Origin: a virus
DNA: 39,442 nt
Reading direction: 5' to 3' (one strand)
Virus record (IMG/VR): IMGVR_UViG_3300035698_007737
Span: 1 to 39,442 of that record
The notes under the pieces are model-generated. The model was not told where the DNA came from. It worked only from the letters and a program-made list of their open reading frames with translations, and did not search any database. Position 1 is the first letter of the stretch. Every line of letters begins with the position of its first letter. Positions 1-9,053 of the stretch are shown in pieces. A program made the translations under genes and the position numbers.

Positions 1-395
1 ATTGATCCGCTGCCTGCTTCAAGTAATAGGTTGTTGATTTCTTCTATTGATGTTGCTGGGAGTCCGGTTGGGTCTGTGACTGTAACCACAAATTGCCGAA
101 CAGATGAATACCTAAATGTAAATGTGTAAGTGGTCCCACTGAGTGTGGTGGCGTAACTGTCATAAACTGATCTGGGGAGTGTGCCATCTAATGCGACTTC
201 AAGTGCCATTAATGCGAGTTTTATAGCAGTTGATGCCGTATCATCTCGGATAATTGCAATATCAATTCCAATCTTCAAACCATCATCAGATTCAGTTCTT
301 GAGATATCGCCATATTTGTTGGCGGTATTATTTGGGTCCCCTGGGACCTCTGTAGTTGTGAGTGGAGCGTATATTTTACCTGACACACCCAACAT
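1..395 (-). CDS. Unknown protein, 5' part (runs off left edge)
   Basis: An open minus-strand frame of 131 codons begins at ATG 395 (MLGVSGKIYAPL...) and leaves the window at base 1. Its composition (no internal stops, TGD/PGDP and GTTYTFTFRYSS beta-rich stretches) looks like a real structural-type protein. I do not recognise the family. The start lies 19 bp from the divergent helicase start at 415, and no clear Shine-Dalgarno site precedes it, so the exact start is uncertain. A second partial minus-strand gene enters at the right edge (39269-39442). If the genome is circular the two could be one gene, but direct joining shifts the frame by one base, so at least one base is missing or they are different genes. 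Confidence 0.6.
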   Translation of the reverse strand, partial: MLGVSGKIYAPLTTTEVPGDPNNTANKYGDISRTESDDGLKIGIDIAIIRDDTASTAIKLALMALEVALDGTLPRSVYDSYATTLSGTTYTFTFRYSSVRQFVVTVTDPTGLPATSIEEINNLLLEAGSGS

Positions 396-414
396 AGTAT
401 GCCAATAACCATGT

Positions 415-1818
415 ATGGGGCAGTTATTTAATTATCAAATTGACGGCGCAGCGTTTCTAAGGGATAGAACCCTAGCCTTAATGGCCGATGAAATGGGTCT
501 AGGTAAAACAATTCAGGCCATCCGTGGCCTAGATAGCGTCCATGCTAAAAAAGTATTAATCATATGTCCAAGTATAGCAAGAATAAATTGGCTACGTGAG
601 TTTGAGTGTTGGTCCCAAATAAAAAGACAATATAAAGTGGCTATGACCCTAAAAGACCTGCCAATTGAAGGGGAGTCATGCATCTGCTCTTATGATTATG
701 TATCGGAAAACAGAGAGTATCTCTTAAGCCAAAAATGGGATGTTATTATAGCCGATGAAGCCCATTTTTTAAAAGAACCTGGTAGCAAGAGAACTAAAGC
801 AGTTGTTGGAAAGCGGGGAGTTATTAGAAATTGTGGACGTTTTTGGATGCTAACAGGAACGCCTGCGCCCAACAACGCTAGTGAATTATGGTTGATGTTA
901 TACACTTTTGGCCAAACAAACATGACAAAAGATGCTTTCACCCAGTATTTTTGCCTGACAAGACAGACATCTTATGGGATAAAGGTACTCGGTTCCAAAA
1001 AAGACCGCGTTCCTGAGCTTCAACAACTTTTGAAAAATGTGATGATTAGAAGACTCAAAAAGGACGTTATGAAGGACTTACCTCCAATAATATACAATCA
1101 TGATCTGGTAGAACCTGGGCCTGTTGACTTAGAAATACTCCCCTCATTTTGCCAGTACTTTCTACCCCATGATCGCAGAGAAGAACTGTTCGCAGAGCTA
1201 GATAAACAGCATAAACTTTTAACAGACGTTTACACCAACACTAAACTTGAAAATGCACAAGCTCTAGCCCTTGCTTCTAGCATATCTGACAGCGTGTCCA
1301 CTCTAAGACGATACGTTGGCTTACAAAAAATACAGGCCACTATTAAGATGGTTCATGACAATTTCAGAAATAAAAGATTTGATAAACTAGTGATTTTTGC
1401 CATACACCAAGACGTAATAGAAACTTTAAGAAGGGAACTTAGACAATATAAACCTGTCACGCTTTATGGCAAAACACCTGCAAGTAAAAGAGACAAACAC
1501 ATTGATAAGTTTCAAAATAATCCAGCATGTAAGATATTTATTGGTAACATTTTGGCTGCAGGAACGGCCATCACATTGACCGCAGCGTGTAATGTCTGGA
1601 TTTTAGAACAAGACTGGGTGCCTGGAAATAACGCACAAGCTATCATGCGAGTTCACAGAATCGGTCAAGAGAAAAAAGTGTACGTTAAGTTTATAGGGTT
1701 GGCTGAGTCTTTAGATTCGAGGATAATGCTGATGGTCAAAGGTAAGACTCGCGACCTCACTCGAATTTTTGATGAAAACTTGTTGCAAGACGTGCAACAA
1801 ACGGATATTTTTTCCTAA
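415..1818 (+). CDS. SNF2-family DEAD/DEAH helicase
   Basis: A 467-residue superfamily 2 helicase of the SNF2 type, expected to use ATP to move on DNA during phage replication. A Q-motif-like NYQIDGAAFL opens the protein, followed by Walker A MGLGKT (about residues 27-32), DEAH at 114-117, motif III LTGTP at 146-150 and motif VI RVHRIGQ at about 412-418, which is the classic SNF2 signature. All core motifs are present, so the short length is normal for phage SNF2 proteins rather than a truncation. It is the first gene of the plus-strand replication operon and begins 19 bp from a divergent gene. No obvious ribosome binding site precedes ATG 415. Confidence 0.93.
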   Translation: MGQLFNYQIDGAAFLRDRTLALMADEMGLGKTIQAIRGLDSVHAKKVLIICPSIARINWLREFECWSQIKRQYKVAMTLKDLPIEGESCICSYDYVSENREYLLSQKWDVIIADEAHFLKEPGSKRTKAVVGKRGVIRNCGRFWMLTGTPAPNNASELWLMLYTFGQTNMTKDAFTQYFCLTRQTSYGIKVLGSKKDRVPELQQLLKNVMIRRLKKDVMKDLPPIIYNHDLVEPGPVDLEILPSFCQYFLPHDRREELFAELDKQHKLLTDVYTNTKLENAQALALASSISDSVSTLRRYVGLQKIQATIKMVHDNFRNKRFDKLVIFAIHQDVIETLRRELRQYKPVTLYGKTPASKRDKHIDKFQNNPACKIFIGNILAAGTAITLTAACNVWILEQDWVPGNNAQAIMRVHRIGQEKKVYVKFIGLAESLDSRIMLMVKGKTRDLTRIFDENLLQDVQQTDIFS

Positions 1819-1850
1819 CAATTTCAAAAACAGCATTAGGGGGGTCCAAC

Positions 1851-2315
1851 GTGATCGAGTTAAAGATTGAAGCAAATAATATTGTTGAACTGAAAATCCA
1901 ACTTACAAATATATTGGGTATGACTGAAGGTCACATACCGAAAATTAGTCAAAACACCATTAAAGCAAAAGAAGAAGTCAGCCTAAAAGTGGGTGACGCT
2001 AATTCATTAAAACCTCAAGAATATAAAGAGCCCGAAGCTCAAACACTTGTCAAAAAGAAGGCTACAAAAAAGGTCGCTAAGAAAAAAGCAGCTGTGAAAG
2101 TTGAAGTTGTCGCCTCCCCACAAGAGCCCGAAACTGAAGACACTGTTACTGAAAAGCACACTTATGAGGCTCTACAAAAAGTGAGCACCATGAAAGGACT
2201 AGCTGAAGCAAGAAACGTTTTGGCCAGTTTCGACTGTGACCGTATTTCATCCCTTCCTAAATCAAAATTTGGGGCTTTCGTCACCGAGTGTGACAACATG
2301 TGTGCAGGCGCTTAA
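1851..2315 (+). CDS. Lysine-rich hypothetical protein of the replication operon
   Basis: A 154-residue protein starting at GTG 1851, with a G-rich ribosome binding site (AGGGGGG) seven bases before it. A short N-terminal beta/alpha segment (IELKIEANNIVELKIQL) is followed by a basic linker with KKKATKKVAKKKAA, an acidic patch, and a C-terminal helical part ending in two cysteines. The basic linker could contact nucleic acid, but I do not recognise the family. It sits between the SNF2 helicase and the DUF2800 gene, whose ATG follows its TAA stop directly, so translation is probably coupled. A replication accessory role is inferred from position only. Confidence 0.8.
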   Translation: MIELKIEANNIVELKIQLTNILGMTEGHIPKISQNTIKAKEEVSLKVGDANSLKPQEYKEPEAQTLVKKKATKKVAKKKAAVKVEVVASPQEPETEDTVTEKHTYEALQKVSTMKGLAEARNVLASFDCDRISSLPKSKFGAFVTECDNMCAGA

Positions 2316-3482
2316 ATGTCTACATCACAACCTGCACACTCCAAAATCGGAGCGTCTTCTTACTACCGTTGGAAGGCGTGCCCTGGAAGCGTTAAACTTT
2401 CTGAAGGCATAACTAGCCCAGAGAGTCCTTATGCTAAACAGGGTACTGTGGCCCATGACATAGCGGCCACAATGTTAGAAGACTATTTTTTTAGAAAAGG
2501 TAAACCAGACATACCTGCTAATTATCCTATTGAGGACTTACAGGCAGTTAAAGTTTATATAGAACAAATTAAAAAAGATGCGTTAACCCTTGGGTGTCTG
2601 GCTTCAGAAGGACACGTACTCATCGAACACCGCTTTGATTTATCAGCAGTACACCCAGGGCTTTTTGGAACTTCAGATGCAACGATGTATTCCCCTAATG
2701 AAAAAAAATTAGCGGTGTATGATTATAAGCATGGCGCAGGTATTCCTGTTGGGGTTTTTAATAACGTACAGCTTCAGTATTACGGGCTTGGTGCTCTGCT
2801 TAGTTCAGGGTTTCCATGCTCTACTGTGGAGCTAGTTATTGTGCAGCCAAGGTGTGACCATCCAGATGGTTTGATTAGACGGTGGCAATTTAAAGCTGTA
2901 GACCTTATAGAGTTTGCAGCCCAATTGGCTGAAGACGCCAAGGCTACAGAACAGCCTAACGCTAAGATTCATCCAGGCGATCATTGCAGGTTCTGTCCTG
3001 CAGCACCCACTAAATGTCCTGCCTTAAGAGACAAAGCAAAATCTTTAGCGAAGCTTGAATTTAGTCCTGTATCAAAACATGAGCCGGACAGATTAGTTGA
3101 AGCGCTGAATTTTTTACCAGCACTAGAGGCTTGGATAAAAACAGTGAGAGAGTTTGCTTATGCTGAAGCTAGCCACGGTCGCACCCCAGAGGGTTTCAAA
3201 TTAGTGGCCAAAAGAGCTATGAGAAAGTGGAGCTTACCAGATACAGAACTGGCTGAGAATTTAGAGTGCATGTTACCTGACCAAAGTTTTTATAAAAAAA
3301 GTATTCTATCACCAACTCAAGTCGAGAAGCTTTTGCCAAAAGAATTGAAGAAAACATTAGAAGGACTTGTGGTTAAAACAAGTTCTGGAAATACATTAGT
3401 TCACAGTACCGATAAACGACCTGCGATAAAGCTTGACGCTTCTGCAGACTTTAAACCCATAGAAGGGGGCCTAAATGGATGA
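2316..3482 (+). CDS. DUF2800 protein, Cas4/RecB-like nuclease
   Basis: A 388-residue protein of the DUF2800 family, related to the PD-(D/E)XK Cas4/RecB nucleases. The N-terminus HSKIGASSYYRWKACPGS carries the first family cysteine. The central part has GTSDATMYSPNEKKLAVYDYKHG, the PD-(D/E)XK core with the acidic pair and the lysine, followed by NVQLQYYGLGAL. A cysteine cluster CRFCPAAPTKCPAL (about residues 227-240) fits an Fe-S cluster site. The family usually stands beside phage SNF2 helicase, DUF2815 and PolA genes, as here, and probably acts as an exonuclease in replication or recombination. The start codon abuts the preceding stop, and the next gene overlaps its end by 8 nt. Confidence 0.9.
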   Translation: MSTSQPAHSKIGASSYYRWKACPGSVKLSEGITSPESPYAKQGTVAHDIAATMLEDYFFRKGKPDIPANYPIEDLQAVKVYIEQIKKDALTLGCLASEGHVLIEHRFDLSAVHPGLFGTSDATMYSPNEKKLAVYDYKHGAGIPVGVFNNVQLQYYGLGALLSSGFPCSTVELVIVQPRCDHPDGLIRRWQFKAVDLIEFAAQLAEDAKATEQPNAKIHPGDHCRFCPAAPTKCPALRDKAKSLAKLEFSPVSKHEPDRLVEALNFLPALEAWIKTVREFAYAEASHGRTPEGFKLVAKRAMRKWSLPDTELAENLECMLPDQSFYKKSILSPTQVEKLLPKELKKTLEGLVVKTSSGNTLVHSTDKRPAIKLDASADFKPIEGGLNG

Positions 3483-3711
3483 CGAAAATAATAACGAATT
3501 GGATCAAGATTTACATGATAAAGCAGAAACTGTCATAGTTGAAGCTAAAGAAGATAAGACAGAAGAAATTTTAGACGCTGCTAGTGAAAACCTAGAAGTG
3601 CCAGATCCAGAACCTTTCCAGCCCCCTGAAGATCAAGAAGAAACTAAAAAACCAGGGCTAAAAGAAACTCCCCGCTTTAATCAAGTGGGAACTAAAAATC
3701 ATAAAAACTAA
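3475..3711 (+). CDS. Small acidic hypothetical protein
   Basis: A 78-residue, strongly acidic protein rich in Asp, Glu, Asn and Pro (for example PDPEPFQPPEDQEE), probably disordered. It overlaps the end of the DUF2800 gene by 8 nt with GGGGG just upstream of ATG 3475, and is followed 26 nt later by the DUF2815 gene. Acidic partners of this kind sometimes assist single-strand DNA-binding proteins, but nothing in the sequence proves that. Family not recognised. Confidence 0.75.
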   Translation: MDDENNNELDQDLHDKAETVIVEAKEDKTEEILDAASENLEVPDPEPFQPPEDQEETKKPGLKETPRFNQVGTKNHKN

Positions 3712-3737
3712 ACAACTAAAAAGGAGAAAAGTAAAAA

Positions 3738-4316
3738 ATGAATACACCAAAATTTAGAGTCTCATTTCCTAACGTTTTTGAGGCCAAGAAAAATGACATG
3801 AATGGCAAGGATGAATTTTCAGTAATGGCTTTGTACCCAAAAGGTGCAGACATGGCGTTGTTGGAAGCTGAAGCCGAGAAAGCAGTCATCGCTAAATGGG
3901 GTGCCGATAAATCCAAGTGGCCCGCAAAACTGCGCTCACCTTTTAGGGATCAAGGAGAGAAGGCAAAAAGAAATAACGATGGTGACATGATTTTACCGCC
4001 TGCACACGAAGAAGGCGCTATCTTTATGAATCTTAAGAGCCAACAGAAACCACATGTTGTTGATAATAGCGTTCAAGACATTATTGATAGATCACAATTT
4101 TACGCTGGCTGTTGGGCTGTAGCTTCAGTGAGCGCGTATGCTTACGATGCTAAAGGAAATTGTGGAGTAGCTTTCGGCCTTGGCAACATACAAAAAGTTG
4201 GTGAAGGCGAGCCATTAGGCGGTCGTACAAGACCTGAAGACGATTTTGCACCTGTAGATATGGGTGGCGAAAAATCAACTGCAGAGACAGGGGCTGCGGG
4301 CAGCATTTTTAATTAA
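3738..4316 (+). CDS. DUF2815 protein, probable ssDNA-binding protein
   Basis: A 192-residue protein of the DUF2815 family, which is thought to be a single-stranded DNA-binding (OB-fold) protein of phages. Family features visible are the start NTPKFRVSFPNVFEAK, the central FRDQGEKA and HVVDN segments, and FYAGCWAVASVSAYAYDAKGNCGVAFGLGNIQKVGEGEPLGGR in separate motifs near residues 116-160. The last 30 residues are acidic and glycine-rich and end in a hydrophobic SIFN, like the partner-recruiting tails of SSB proteins. AAAAAGGAG precedes ATG 3738. It lies between the nuclease and polymerase genes. Confidence 0.9.
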   Translation: MNTPKFRVSFPNVFEAKKNDMNGKDEFSVMALYPKGADMALLEAEAEKAVIAKWGADKSKWPAKLRSPFRDQGEKAKRNNDGDMILPPAHEEGAIFMNLKSQQKPHVVDNSVQDIIDRSQFYAGCWAVASVSAYAYDAKGNCGVAFGLGNIQKVGEGEPLGGRTRPEDDFAPVDMGGEKSTAETGAAGSIFN

Positions 4317-4326
4317 AATTTGAATA

Positions 4327-4409
4327 GACCTACACAAGTTGTTTGTATTCCATGAGGTAAAATCTTATGGACCCTAACCCTAACCCTAATGCTACAACTT
4401 GTGTGGGTC
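4327..4409. repeat. 16-bp inverted repeat enclosing three CCCTAA telomere-like units
   Basis: GACCTACACAAGTTGT at 4327-4342 is complementary to ACAACTTGTGTGGGTC at 4394-4409; the single imperfect position becomes a G-U pair in RNA, giving a continuous 16-bp stem with a 51-nt loop. The loop holds three tandem CCCTAA units (about 4372-4389). It fills the gap between the DUF2815 and polymerase genes. It could be an origin, an RNA element controlling polymerase expression, or a terminator-like structure (no T-tract). Confidence 0.75.
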
Positions 4410-4427
4410 ACCTTTAAGTGGGGGTAC

Positions 4428-6500
4428 ATGGGGCAAACAGTACACATTGATTTTGAGACTAGATCTACCGTCAATCTACTGAAGACCGGCGCAGACGTGT
4501 ACGCTCAAGATCCAACAACTTCAATTTTGTGCCTTTGCTACTCCTTTGATGAAGGACCTATACACACTTTTTTGCCTGACACTGAATATTTTGGCCGAGT
4601 AGATGTTAACCTTTCAAAACTTATGACTTGTGTGTTGAACGGTTGCACAGTTGTTGGCCACAATGTTGGGGCCTTTGAAGTTTTAATTTGGAACTATATC
4701 TGTGTGCCTACTTACGGCTGGCCACCTTTAAATATCGAACAATGCGAAGACACTATGGCTCTTGGATATGCTATGGGATTACCTGGGTCATTGGATGCAG
4801 CCAGCGCAGCTGTTGGACTCCAAGCCAAAAAAGATATGAAGGGCCGACAGGTTATGCTTCAACTTTGTAAACCTAGAAGCATAGAAGATGATGGCACGAT
4901 TGTTTGGTGGACCAAAGAAGATGTGCCAGAAAAATATGAAATTTTATATAAATATTGTGAACAAGACGTAGAGGTAGAGCGCGGGCTTCACCACCGGCTT
5001 ATGAAATTAAGTGAGGATGAAGAAACTCTATGGCACCTCGATTGGACTATAAACCGTAGAGGTGTAAATGTTGATAAAAAATCAATAGAAATCTGTATGC
5101 AAATTGTAGCATCTGAGAAAATACGACTTGATTTAAAGATGCGTGAACACACTTTAGGTGAGGTGTCAACTTGCAATGCTACAGGCCAGTTGACAGATTA
5201 TTTAAGGTGGCGGGGTGTCACCGTTCCCAGTGTTGCCAAGGCTGATGTTTTGGACATGCTTGAAACCGAGTTACCTGACGATTGCAGGCAAGCTCTGCTA
5301 TTAAGACAGGAAGCTGGCAAGACTTCCACGGCCAAACTAAAATCTATGGTTTTGGGGAGTTGTTCAGATGGCAGAATCAAAGGACTATTTCAGTACCACG
5401 GCGCTACCACTGGTAGGTGGGCTGGCAGAAGGGTTCAACTACACAACTTGCCCCGTCCAACTTTAAATCAAGATAGAATCGAAGATGCGTTTGCTATTAT
5501 AAATTCAGGAAAGCCTTTGGCTGAAATTACAGAACTACTAAGCATGTTCTACGGGTCCCCAATGAGTGTGGTTAGTAGCTGTATTAGAGGCTTTTTACAA
5601 GCCAAACCTGACCACGAGTTTATAGGTTGTGATTTCTCAGCTATTGAGGCCAGAGTCCTAGCTTGGTTGGCCGGTCAGGAAGATGTGTTAGAGATTTTTA
5701 GAGGTGATGGCAAAATTTATGAATACCAAGCTGGACGAATATACGGGGTCAGTCCTTCTGAAATAAAAAAAGACGACCCACGCAGACAAATAGGAAAGGT
5801 GGCCATCCTAGCACTTGGATACCAGGGCGGGGTCGGGGCCTTTCAATCAATGGCTAAAAACTATTTTGTCAAAGTACCTGATGACACCGCAGAAGATATT
5901 AAACTGGCTTGGCGGGCCTCAAACTCGGACATAGTAGATTATTGGTATCGACTAGAAGACGCCGCCGTACTAGCTGTGAGGTACCCAGGTGAAGGCTTCG
6001 CTGCAGGGGCTAAAGGTAGAGAAGTTAATTTTAAAAAAAATGGATCTTTTTTGTGGTGCAAACTGCCATCTGGCAGAGTTCTCTGTTACCCGTACCCCAA
6101 ATTAAGGCCTGTTAAACTGATTAAAGACCTTGAGACTAGACGCGTTAGAAGATTTGACCCATTAGTTGATACAGGTCGAGCTGACTATTTTGAAAAAACA
6201 GCGTTAAGATATAAGACTGTTGCTCTGGGCAAGTGGCGCGAAGTGGCTACCTATGGGGGCAAACTCTGTGAAAATATAACTCAAGCTGTGGCCAGATGTG
6301 CTCTGTCTGAATCAATGCCCAGGCTTGAACAAAAAGGGTACCCAATAGTGATGCATGTTCATGATGAATGTGTTGTAGAAATTCCAAAAGGTTTTGGCTC
6401 TGTGGTTGAAGTAGAAAAAATTATGTCTGAGATACCATGTTGGGCTGTTGGGTTGCCTATTGATGCCGAAGGCTGGCATGGGGAACGGTTCAGAAAATGA
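4428..6500 (+). CDS. DNA polymerase I family (PolA-type) with 3'-5' exonuclease
   Basis: A 690-residue family A polymerase that copies the phage genome. An N-terminal DnaQ-like proofreading domain opens with HIDFETRS (catalytic Asp and Glu at about residues 8 and 10). The polymerase part shows GRWAGRRVQLHNLPRP, motif A GCDFSAIEARVLAWLAG, motif B RRQIGKVAILALGYQGG and motif C HVHDE (about 643-647), all with the catalytic acidic residues. An upstream ATG at 4389 is possible, but ATG 4428 directly precedes the exonuclease motif and has AAGTGGGGG before it; the longer form would begin inside the hairpin region. The stop overlaps the next start (ATGA). Confidence 0.95.
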   Translation: MGQTVHIDFETRSTVNLLKTGADVYAQDPTTSILCLCYSFDEGPIHTFLPDTEYFGRVDVNLSKLMTCVLNGCTVVGHNVGAFEVLIWNYICVPTYGWPPLNIEQCEDTMALGYAMGLPGSLDAASAAVGLQAKKDMKGRQVMLQLCKPRSIEDDGTIVWWTKEDVPEKYEILYKYCEQDVEVERGLHHRLMKLSEDEETLWHLDWTINRRGVNVDKKSIEICMQIVASEKIRLDLKMREHTLGEVSTCNATGQLTDYLRWRGVTVPSVAKADVLDMLETELPDDCRQALLLRQEAGKTSTAKLKSMVLGSCSDGRIKGLFQYHGATTGRWAGRRVQLHNLPRPTLNQDRIEDAFAIINSGKPLAEITELLSMFYGSPMSVVSSCIRGFLQAKPDHEFIGCDFSAIEARVLAWLAGQEDVLEIFRGDGKIYEYQAGRIYGVSPSEIKKDDPRRQIGKVAILALGYQGGVGAFQSMAKNYFVKVPDDTAEDIKLAWRASNSDIVDYWYRLEDAAVLAVRYPGEGFAAGAKGREVNFKKNGSFLWCKLPSGRVLCYPYPKLRPVKLIKDLETRRVRRFDPLVDTGRADYFEKTALRYKTVALGKWREVATYGGKLCENITQAVARCALSESMPRLEQKGYPIVMHVHDECVVEIPKGFGSVVEVEKIMSEIPCWAVGLPIDAEGWHGERFRK

Positions 6501-8695
6501 GTTTTTTAGATTCAGCAATAAAATTAGCAGACATGGGGTTTCATGTATTTCCATTACAGGTTAACAGTAAACTTCCAGTGATAAAAGACTATCCGAATCT
6601 CGCCACTAAAGATCATAAACAGATTAAGAAGTGGTGGACTGATCCAGTTATGGGCATTGAAAAGCCTTACAACATCGGCATATCAACGTCACAGTATAAC
6701 TGCAATCAATCTCTAGTGGTTGTGGACGTTGACAATAAGGGTGAAAAAAAAGGAAGTGAAGAAGTTTTAAAACTAGAACTTGAAGGTTTTGAGTTTCCTA
6801 ACACCTTTTCTCAAAGCACACCTACAGGTGGCAGCCACTACATTTATAAAGCCCCAGAGGCAGTAAAGCAGGGCGTGTCAGTTCTAGGTAAAGGTTTAGA
6901 TATTCGGTCCCGTGGCGGTTACGTTGTTGGGTGGGGTTCAGAGATTGATGGTAAACCTTATAAGGCGTTTCAAGGGTGTTTTGATATAAGTGACTGCCCC
7001 CCTTGGATTGTAAACGCCTGCAATGTTGTCAGACACAAAGACGCGATTGAAGTAGACGTATCAACTATAGATAAAGAGCGTGCAGTTATGCGTGCAGGCC
7101 ACTACCTAGAGAAAGAAGCACCACTTGCTTTAGAGGGTGATGGTGGGGACAGCACCACCTTTAAAGTGGCCACAAAGTTAAAAGATTTCGGCGTTGATAA
7201 TAGAACTGCTGTAGAACTTATGGCCGACCTTTGGAATGATAGGTGTCAACCCCCCTGGGACCATGACGAATTATGCACAAAAGTTGATAATGCGTTTAAG
7301 TATGGGACTCTGACAGTTGGACATGGTGCCCCTGAATCACAGTTTGAAGTTGTACCTCAAACAGGTGATGAAGAAGACAGTTTTTTAGAAAAAATAAATA
7401 AAGAGTTTGCTATCATATTTGGCGATAACCAACACTCCATACTTCAAGAAACTGTAGATGAAAAGGGTAGACCCCGCAGAGTATTTATGAGTGAGACTGC
7501 TTTTAAAAGATTAATGTCACCTAATTTAATTCAACAGGGTAAGGGACGCGCTAAAACTTTTGCCGAAGTCTGGCTAGACTGGGAAGGTAGACGAACTTTT
7601 CAAGGGCTTTGTTTTAGACCTGAATGTGAACCTAGAAACAATTATTATAATCTGTGGCGCGGGTTTATTTGTAAGCCAAAAGCGTACAACAAAGCCACCG
7701 CGCAGGCCAAACTTGGATTTGATTTGTTTAAAGAGCACGCACTTAAAAATGTGTGTGATAACGACAAAGAATTATTTAACTGGCTTATGGGGTACTTTGC
7801 CCACATGATGCAGAAACCTTTTGAAAGGCCCCTGACAACACTAGTGTTTAGAGGGGCTAAGGGAGTAGGTAAAAATGCACTCATTGACAGAATTGGTAAT
7901 CTGCTTGGTAGCGGTCACTATCTTGTGGCCCACGATGGTAGGTATCTCACTAGTAATTTTAACGGTCATCTGGATTCAGCAATATGTCTTGTTCTAGATG
8001 AAGCTTTTTGGAGTGGCGACAAATCCGCAGAAGGTAAATTAAAAGGACTGACCACCGCGCCTGAAATCCTTATAGAAAGAAAAGGTAAAGAGCCTTACTT
8101 GGTCGATAACCTTGTGCGACTTGTAGTTGTTGGTAACGAAGATTGGTTAGTGCCAGCCAGTAGCGATGAACGCCGGTATGCAGTGCTAGATGTGGGTGAT
8201 GGTAGAAAACAAGACGGGGCTTTCTTTGAGAAAATGAGAGTCCTTATTGACAGTAACGGTGGTAACGAAGTTCTCCTAGATTATTTTCAAAAATTTGATT
8301 TAAAGACTGTTGATGTGAACAAAGCCCCCCAAACTAAGGGACTTTTAGAGCAGAAGATATCTTCTCTTGATATGGTTGAAGAGTTTTGGCTTCAATGTTT
8401 AACAGACGGTCAACTAGTTGGCTGTGAATTTAATGAAGATTGGCCCGAAGCTGTCAGCAGAAAACGTTTTAGAGATTTGTATGTGGCCTTCACTAAGCAC
8501 AAAAATTCAAGGTCTAGAGTTATGGACGCTAGAAGTTTTGGACGCAAACTAACTCAGATGTGTCCACTCCTTAAAAAAGAAGTGCGTTTGAAAACTAAAG
8601 ACAGTATAAATGCTAGAGCTTATGGTTTTCCAGAACTGAAACGCTGCAGGCTTTATATGTCAAACTATCTTGGCCAACCTATTGAATGGGAATGA
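6497..8695 (+). CDS. Bifunctional prim-pol primase and SF3-type (VirE/DUF5906-like) helicase
   Basis: A 732-residue replication protein. The N-terminal 170 residues are a primase-polymerase domain: GFHVFPLQVNSKLPVIK, then NIGIST, the catalytic VVVDVDNKG, and a GGSHYIYKAP histidine motif. A PriCT-like helical domain follows (about 195-275, CQPPWDHDELCTKVDNAF). The C-terminal helicase has Walker A FRGAKGVGKNAL (about 448-460), Walker B ICLVLDEAFW and the sensor VVVGNEDWLVPASSDERR. It likely primes and unwinds DNA for the adjacent PolA. It overlaps the polymerase gene by 4 nt and is the last gene of the plus-strand replication operon. Confidence 0.93.
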   Translation: MSFLDSAIKLADMGFHVFPLQVNSKLPVIKDYPNLATKDHKQIKKWWTDPVMGIEKPYNIGISTSQYNCNQSLVVVDVDNKGEKKGSEEVLKLELEGFEFPNTFSQSTPTGGSHYIYKAPEAVKQGVSVLGKGLDIRSRGGYVVGWGSEIDGKPYKAFQGCFDISDCPPWIVNACNVVRHKDAIEVDVSTIDKERAVMRAGHYLEKEAPLALEGDGGDSTTFKVATKLKDFGVDNRTAVELMADLWNDRCQPPWDHDELCTKVDNAFKYGTLTVGHGAPESQFEVVPQTGDEEDSFLEKINKEFAIIFGDNQHSILQETVDEKGRPRRVFMSETAFKRLMSPNLIQQGKGRAKTFAEVWLDWEGRRTFQGLCFRPECEPRNNYYNLWRGFICKPKAYNKATAQAKLGFDLFKEHALKNVCDNDKELFNWLMGYFAHMMQKPFERPLTTLVFRGAKGVGKNALIDRIGNLLGSGHYLVAHDGRYLTSNFNGHLDSAICLVLDEAFWSGDKSAEGKLKGLTTAPEILIERKGKEPYLVDNLVRLVVVGNEDWLVPASSDERRYAVLDVGDGRKQDGAFFEKMRVLIDSNGGNEVLLDYFQKFDLKTVDVNKAPQTKGLLEQKISSLDMVEEFWLQCLTDGQLVGCEFNEDWPEAVSRKRFRDLYVAFTKHKNSRSRVMDARSFGRKLTQMCPLLKKEVRLKTKDSINARAYGFPELKRCRLYMSNYLGQPIEWE

Positions 8696-8744
8696 TGTTT
8701 AAGAGTCTTTATACACCAGGCACCTAGAGACTTTGTCTTCTAAA

Positions 8745-8797
8745 ATTTTTATTTTTATGTGGACGTCTACTAAAAGGTGCGCAGCCAAAATAAAAAT
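8745..8797. terminator. AT-rich inverted repeat at convergent gene ends (possible bidirectional terminator)
   Basis: ATTTTTATTTT at 8745-8755 pairs perfectly with AAAATAAAAAT at 8787-8797 over a 31-nt spacer. It lies between the convergent ends of the primase/helicase gene (8695, plus) and the membrane gene (8826, minus). Each arm supplies a T-rich strand for transcripts of one direction, but the stem has no GC clamp. A weaker 5-bp repeat AGTCT/AGACT lies at about 8704-8732. Confidence 0.45.
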
Positions 8798-8825
8798 CAT
8801 CATCATCAATATGAAAGCGGCCCAG

Positions 8826-9053
8826 TTATTCATCGGCTTCTTTCAATTCTTTTATGTTTTTAAAGGCGCGGTTTAGATCTCGCTCCATTTTTTCTATGCG
8901 TGAATCATATTTAGCCGCTATCCAAACTAGTCTTATAATAAACACCAGTCCAGTGCCTACAGCTCCAATGTTTAAAACCACTAGAGTTCCAACTACCATA
9001 TACACATTGGATAAATCTATCTGTTTTGCTATCAATTCCGCTGGCACACTCAT
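8826..9053 (-). CDS. Small membrane protein, possible holin or lysis protein
   Basis: A 75-residue protein with one strong membrane segment (VYMVVGTLVVLNIGAVGTGLVFIIRLVWI in parts, residues 17-46) and a charged C-terminal helix with coiled-coil character (RIEKMERDLNRAFKNIKELKEADE in segments). It is the last gene of the late minus-strand unit and overlaps the preceding lipoprotein gene by 4 nt. Single-span proteins with a coiled-coil tail at this position are often holins or spanin-like proteins; the exact role cannot be read from sequence. Confidence 0.75.
   Translation of the reverse strand: MSVPAELIAKQIDLSNVYMVVGTLVVLNIGAVGTGLVFIIRLVWIAAKYDSRIEKMERDLNRAFKNIKELKEADE

Noticed and set aside
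181-408. Plus-strand frame at the left end
   Set aside because: It is the shadow of the minus-strand partial gene, which has the more natural protein composition and leaves the window still open.
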